From positions 1,593,278 to 1,657,277 of the forward strand of contig NW_022985170.1 of NCBI RefSeq assembly GCF_010093535.1: a stretch of DNA of 64,000 bases. Reading direction: 5' to 3'. Positions 59,117 to 64,000 of the stretch are shown here, piece after piece. A model generated the notes under the pieces. The model was given only the letters and a program-made list of their open reading frames with translations. It had not been told where the DNA came from and searched no databases. Numbering within the stretch: position 1 is the stretch's first letter; each line of letters starts with the position of its first letter. The position numbers were made by a program, and so were the translations under genes. The stretch is from Lindgomyces ingoldianus (taxonomy: Eukaryota > Ascomycota > Dothideomycetes > Pleosporales > Lindgomycetaceae).

Positions 59117-59535
59117 CACGTAATGTAAATTGCATAAAAGAAAGCAAATTTAGGCAGAAGAGACTTTAATAGTTAAAGATAGGGCTTGTCTAACTGCTTT
59201 AAAGGAGTTTAGAGCGTGTAGTAATAGGAAGAAGCCAAAGACGTAAGTGCGCGCTAAAGGAGGTAAGCTAAGTTAAAGGCAATGCAGGCAGTGCAATTAG
59301 ACTAGGCATAACTTGCGTACGTGTAAGAAAGTAGTAGAAGTAGACTCTAAATAATATCTTATGTTGTATTGCTCTATACAGGGCTAAAGTGGGCGGTTTC
59401 GCGCCAGAATGGGGTGGTTTTGGTGGGGGCTTGGCAAAAGTGGCCGGCCAACCTGTTAGGTACGTTATATACTTAGTAAATAGTATAAAGCTACTTATAC
59501 TTAAGTTATTTAAAAAAGCTTAAAGTTTATATATA

Positions 59536-60635
59536 ACAGACTTCACAGGCGAGTTGCTCACACACCTAAGTCACTTACTTTTGCTAAGACCCTACTAAAC
59601 TACCCTTTTTACACTAATGCATTCCCCACAACACTACTTAGACGCGCTAAAAGAATGTTAGATACAGCTTACACTCTAAGCTTTTAAATAAGATATAAAA
59701 CTCTTAAAAAAACATGCTGCAACTATGTGTAAGGTCTTATAAAAGAAAATAAATAACTATAGCACTAGACAACCTTTACAAGCTAATTCTATAGCTAAAT
59801 TATAAAGACTAGGTAATAAAAAGAAGCAGGTGATTATTAAGACTATACTTAAGCTATATGCGCAAGAAATTTCCCCTTAAATAGCATTTATAGCTAATAT
59901 AGCTAATTCTTTGCGCGCTAAGCATAATCTAGGCTATGTTTATATAAACTAGCCTAGTACATTTATAAAGCGTTATTTAGAGCTTAAAGTAATATTTAAG
60001 CGTAAGTATAACTATAAAAGAGCTTTTTATAAAAGTTCTAGAGTAATTTAGAGCAAGTTTAGCCTTATAAAGAATATTAAAGCTAAGTATAGCATCTAGA
60101 ATAATAACACATATAACTTTAGTAAGATAAGAGTTATAATTAGCTAAATATCTTTTAACTATACTTACACTTAAAACTTTACTTTAAGCTTTAAATAACA
60201 CTTTATAAACATACTAGGCTAGTTTATGTAAACATAGCCTAGATTATGCTTAGCGCGCAAAGAATTAGCTATATTAGCTATAAATGCTATTTAAGGGGAA
60301 ATTCCTTATGCATATAGCTTAAGTATAGTCTTAATAATAACCTGCTTCTTTTTATTGCCTAGCCTCTATAATTTAGTTATAGAATTAGCTTATAAAAGTT
60401 GTCTAGCGCTGTAGTTATTTATTATCTTTTATAAGACTTTATATATAGCTGCAGCATATTTTTTTAAAAGTTTTATGTCTTATTTAAAAGCTTAACATGT
60501 AAGCTGTATCTAACATTCTTTTAGCACGTCTAAGTAGTGTTATAGGGAATGCATTAGTGTAGGAAGAGTAGTTTAGTAGGGTCTTAGCAAAAGTAAGCAA
60601 CTTAGGTGTGTGAGCAACTTGCTTGTAAAGTACGT
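59536..60635. mobile_element. fold-back derivative of a Fot1-like transposon
   Basis: 1100 bp between TA flanks (59,534-59,535 and 60,636-60,637). The left ~615 bp are the 5' part of a Fot1-like element, up to the DDE region near 60,110-60,150. From about 60,149 to 60,635 the sequence is an inverted copy of the first ~485 bp. Both halves share, in opposite orientation, landmarks such as TTTGCGCGCTAAGCATAATC (left, about 59,910) and its complement (right, about 60,255). The whole therefore forms a long hairpin with a loop of about 130 bases. It cannot encode a full transposase. The terminal ACAGACTT is a mutated ACGTACTT. Confidence 0.85.
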
Positions 60636-60637
60636 TA

Positions 60638-63600
60638 GTAAAAGCTAGCACCTAGTTATTTCTAATCTAGAGAATAAAAACTAGAAAGCTTAAAAAAGTG
60701 TTAAAAAAAGCATAAAAAAAGCGCACAAAAGATCTTATACTATAAAAAGTAGTTATAGTAGAAGGATTTTATATTAATATTATCTTAGAAGCTTATTTAA
60801 GAGAAAAAAGACTATAGTATTTAAAACTTAACTATACACTATACATAGGCATGCTAGAAAAAAATAAAGTACTTATAACACTTTACTAAAAACATAACTT
60901 GATGTTTATTAAATATAAAGCTGTTTTTTTTTACTTACTAGTGTAAACTATGCTTTTAAATTACTAACACTTATAAACTATATTTTTATACTTAGACTTA
61001 GAAAAGCTTTAGTATACACACATAAAACACCTAGGCTTTAAAGCTCTATAGGCTTTAGTTAAAAGCGTAAAAAATATATAAATAATAAGTATAAAGTAAG
61101 TACACTATAAGCACTGCGTAATAACCTACACTAAGTAAATTATATTAAAAAGACTAAAAAAGTAAGCTTCTTACTTATTTTAAAAAATTATATAAAATAT
61201 GTTTAATATGCTATTAAGGCGCAGCAAAGCTTTATAAATAATAATTATTAAAAATAAATATAGTAGTAAAAATTTTTTATACTCTCTTTAAGCAAAAACA
61301 CTCTTAGAAATCTAAAAAGTAATAAAAAACTTTAAAAGTATAGTGTTTAATTAATATAAGCTTTAAATTAGTAAAATATAGTAAAATAATAACACTGCTA
61401 TGCTTTTTTAGCATAAAAAGTTAAAGTATAAGCTTTAAGTAAAGAAATTTAGTATTAATATTAAAAGCTTTTTACTATATACTTATAAGCTAAATAAAGC
61501 TGCAAAAAAAGCTAAATAAAAGATAATTATAAAGTTTATTAAAATAAAAAGCAGTATAGAACTTCTTAAAAAGCTCTAGCTAGAAGTAGTAGACATAGTA
61601 ATATAGCTATATAATATAAGCCTATTGCACATATATAACCTACACTTACTAAATAAAGTCTTAGACACATAGTTTACTAACTACTTTAAATACTATAAGC
61701 TAGAGTAAGTAAAAAGTGCTATAGCTAAGCTTAGGCCTAATTAGAGTAGGATATACATATATAGCTGTTACACTTACTTACTTAATAAGAAGTAAGCAGC
61801 TAGGTGTTAAAAGTAAAGCTTTAAAGTAACTTTATAAGGCTACATAGAATATTTTATAAGCTATAGAGCCTTAAATATTTATAAAATATAGGTCTTATTA
61901 CTTAACTAAGTAATTACTATAAGAAATGTTGCTTTAATAAGACACACTTTTATAAAAATAAAAGTAATAAGCTAATCTTTTAAAAAAAAGCCTTTAAAAA
62001 TTTTAAAATTTTTAATAAGTAAAGTAAAATTTATAATATAAAAGAAGCTTTTAAGCTTTTACTTTAAAAGTTAAATAAGTAGTAAAGTAATATACTAATT
62101 TAAAGGCCCTAAAAGCACAAGCTTAAAAGTGTAAAAACTAAAAAGCTTATTAAAACTTAAGTTAGCTAGCTAAAGAATTAGTACTTAGAAGTAAAAGTAA
62201 CTATGTAAGTAATAAGTATAATAAGTAAGTTACTAAAAATTTATATAGTTTTTAATAAATGTATAGTACTTATTACTCTAAAGCTAACTTCTAAGCTAGA
62301 GCTTATAAATAGCTCTATAACACGCTCTATACAAGGTAGGCATAAGTATACTAGTAATCTTTAAAAAGTGCACTTAACTAAAAAAGTAAATTTACTAAGC
62401 TTATTAAGTTAAATAGCTAACTTACTAGTTAAAAAATTAACTTTTACTTTTTATACTAAAACATTGTTTTTTATAGCTTTAGTTAAAGTAAGTAAAGCAC
62501 TGTTTAAATATATATATAATAAAAAAAGCTAAAGACTAGCTACATATATAAGCTAAAAAATATAAAGGTAAGATCTTAATAACCTAAGTAAGCCTAAAGG
62601 TGTAGAAAGTAGAGGTATATATATAACACTTTTAAAAAGAAGTAGTATACACTTAGCTCTAGTTAATCTAGAGCACTTTTAAATAAACTTTTTTAAAGCA
62701 TTTATTACTTATAATAATAAAGTGCTTAAAACACTCTATATAGTGTTTTTATAGCTACCTTTTTTAAGTAGCCTTAACTAAAAGCTTATAAGCTCTTAAA
62801 AAAACTCTTAAAATAAAAAGATTTATATAAACACTTATATAAAAATCTATTTAAGATTATAGTATAAAAAAAATAGCTACTTTACTTAAAAAAAGTACTT
62901 AAAAAAATTATATAAACTAAAGTAACATCTAAGCTGCTTCTACTAAAGTAGGTCTTTATGTATAAATTTAACTAAAATAAGTATTTTACTAAATGTAAAG
63001 CTTATATATATATATACATAGTAATCTCTAGAGTAAAGACTTGCTCTAGTTAACTTATGCTACTACTTTTATAGCTAGATTTTTTTAAATAGTAATAGTA
63101 AAAGCAGCTTAATTTAACTTAGAGATTAAGTAATATAATGTTATAAGCATATTTTTAAACACGCACTATAAAAGTAAGCTAGAAGTAATATATAAGCTTT
63201 TAAAAAGCTTTATAAAGCCTAGCATGTGCATTAAGCTTTTATAAGCTTGATATAGACTGCGCAACTTGCTAATTTTATAGTACTAAAAGCTTTTATAAGC
63301 TTTTTAAAAGCTTAAGCTTATTTTATTTAAAAAAGAACTATGCTTATTTTTTTAACTATAATTACTAAATCTTACTTCTTTTTTATATAGATAATATACT
63401 TTATATTTATTACTATAATAATAAGTTAAAAGCTTATAAATTAATTAGTGTAATTAAAGAAATATATAAGCTAGAAAATTAAAAGCTATGTAAATAGTTT
63501 CTAAAGATTAAAATAATTAAAAATAAAAAAGCTAGAATAATCTAGCTAGTACAAAACACATATATTAAAAAAGTAGTAAAAAAGTTTAACTTTATAAAAA

Positions 63601-63642
63601 GTGCGCTTTTTCTAGAAACTTTTTTACTATTAAAAAAGCTTA
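60638..63642 (+). pseudogene. Copia pol remnant (protease/pre-integrase, integrase, RT)
   Basis: RIP-broken + strand coding remains of the Copia element: a pre-integrase LGHLGFKAL-like motif (about 61,030-61,070), then integrase core and C-terminal text (about 61,490-61,930, with SFKVTL-GYI and NIYKI segments matching the Copia GYxxxxxxYRIW pattern). RT spans about 62,600-63,640, with YIDN at 63,384-63,395 and a LxQxxYIxKxxxKF-like stretch (about 63,540-63,590). The region stops at the TA where the last Fot1-like element inserted. Confidence 0.75.
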
Positions 63643-64000
63643 ACGTACTTTATAGGCAAGTTGCTCACACACCTAAGTTGCTTACTTTTGCTAAGACCCT
63701 ACTAAACCACTCTTTCTACACTAATGCATTCCCCACAACACTACTTAAACACGCTAAAAGAATGTTAGATACAGCTTACACTTTAAGCTTTTAAATAAGA
63801 CATAAAACTTTTAAAGAAATGTGCTATAGCTATATGTAAGGTTTTATAAAAGATAATAAATAACTATAGCGCTAGATAACCTTTATAAGCTAATTCTACA
63901 GCTAAATTATAAAGGCTAGGTAATAAAAAGAAGCAGGTAATTATTAAGACTATACTTAAGCTATATGCGTAAGGAATTTCCTCTTAGATAGCATTTATAG
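63643..64000 (+). mobile_element. Fot1/pogo-like transposon, 5' part, cut by window end
   Basis: It begins ACGTACTTTATAGGC after TA (63,641-63,642), inside Copia RT. It resembles the fold-back element more than copies 1-3 (AAGCTATATGCG, ATAGCATTTATAG, and no tandem TAGCAGCTATAGC). This suggests a third sequence variant that may be the fold-back's parent. Confidence 0.85.

Larger units (their letters stand above)
45107..59465 (+). mobile_element. Fot1/pogo-like transposon, subfamily 2, split by Gypsy B
   Basis: Left part 45,107-46,609 (1503 bp), right part 59,122-59,465 (344 bp), together 1847 bp against 1841 for the other copy. TA flanks are at 45,105-45,106 and 59,466-59,467. The 5' TIR carries two GGTTGGCYGGCCAC units, the 3' TIR one. 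The transposase is on the + strand and broken. Ends are little mutated (GGCCGGCCACACGGGTTGGC), the interior strongly so. Confidence 0.87.
17516..64000 (+). mobile_element. Gypsy family A, + copy: outermost host of the nest (partial)
   Basis: A Ty3/Gypsy element on the + strand, split by at least six insertions and running past the window edge unless interrupted further. Its own sequence is 17,516-18,728, about 20,570-21,101, 22,968-23,310, 30,839-31,222, 33,089-33,447 and 34,777-35,910. I linked these pieces because each matches, in the same order, the intact minus-strand family A element at 37,295-44,959. For example, the leader TTAAACACTA at 18,719 continues as TACTTTTTAAAAAG at 20,572, matching the sequence next to the 44,369 LTR. 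Coding content is lost to RIP. Gag, a Cys-rich zinc-knuckle region (about 33,330-33,420) and the protease region (about 35,600-35,900) are present; RT and integrase would lie beyond the Copia insertion. Confidence 0.85.
35911..64000 (+). mobile_element. Ty1/Copia retrotransposon, + strand, heavily interrupted (partial)
   Basis: It starts TGTCGCGTATACTAAG at 35,911, next to Gypsy A sequence, and carries a TATA-like GTATATAA at about 35,997 that would place U3/R. Its own pieces are 35,911-37,294, 44,960-45,106, 59,466-59,535 and 60,636-63,642. The order is Copia-type: gag-like text, then a gag-pre-integrase motif (HLGFKALQALVKS, about 61,030-61,070), integrase (about 61,100-61,950), then RT with YIDN at 63,384-63,395 (expected YVDD). 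Integrase before RT distinguishes it from Gypsy. The 3' LTR is not in the window, so the far end and target duplication (AAAGT, 35,906-35,910) cannot be confirmed. Confidence 0.82.

Noticed and set aside
17516..64000. A giant cargo element (Starship), effector island or metabolite cluster
   Set aside because: No tyrosine recombinase, no secreted small Cys-rich protein in an intact frame, and no synthase gene was seen. Every block traced to a known transposon class.

Overview
The window comes from a filamentous ascomycete (Pezizomycotina); I cannot resolve the class. Evidence: short (50-150 nt) spliceosomal introns with GTANGT-type donors and CTAAC/CTGAC-like branch sites, fungal orthologues (ERG6, SLT11/ECM2, LNP1, MZM1, PDB1), and a repeat block carrying the repeat-induced point mutation (RIP) signature of that group (CpA to TpA on both strands, coding frames full of TAA/TAG).

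Region 1 (about 1-16.9 kb) has ordinary base composition and holds genes. In order: a small conserved fungal protein (470-685, +); an intron-containing tRNA-Ala(CGC) (1247-1334, +); about 3.4 kb without a convincing gene; an F-box/LRR-like protein (4782-6209, -); about 2.8 kb without a convincing gene; pyruvate dehydrogenase E1-beta PDB1 (-, 5 exons); sterol C-24 methyltransferase ERG6 (-, 4 exons); splicing factor SLT11/ECM2 (+); complex III assembly factor MZM1 (-, 3 exons); and the ER-junction protein Lunapark LNP1 (+, 3 exons). ERG6/SLT11 and MZM1/LNP1 are divergent pairs. SLT11 and MZM1 converge. I worked out the exon structures by hand from splice sites and reading phase.

Region 2 (about 17.5-64 kb) is one gene-free, RIP-degraded nest of transposons up to five layers deep, running off the right edge. 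Layer 1 is a Ty3/Gypsy element (family A, + strand) starting at 17,516 with a tandem LTR. Into it went Fot1/pogo-like DNA transposons (18,729; 21,102; 23,311; 31,223), a Tc1-like transposon (33,448) and a Ty1/Copia element (35,911 onward). One Fot1-like copy carries a Gypsy family B element (25,100-30,760). The Copia element carries a second family A element (37,295-44,959), a Fot1-like element (45,107-59,465), a fold-back Fot1 derivative (59,536-60,635) and another Fot1-like element cut by the window end. The Fot1-like element at 45,107 holds a family B element (46,610-59,116), which holds a Gypsy family C element (47,928-55,610). All boundaries rest on target-site duplications and matched LTRs or TIRs that I could read directly.

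All three Gypsy families show traces of a C-terminal chromodomain (chromoviruses). Integration guided to existing heterochromatin would explain such nesting. RIP has spared the outermost one to two hundred bases of the elements while heavily mutating their interiors, including the inward halves of the LTRs. I found no defence system, CRISPR array, secondary-metabolite cluster or effector-like gene in the island. The novelty here lies in the architecture and mutation pattern of the nest, plus a possible antisense gene carried by family C.
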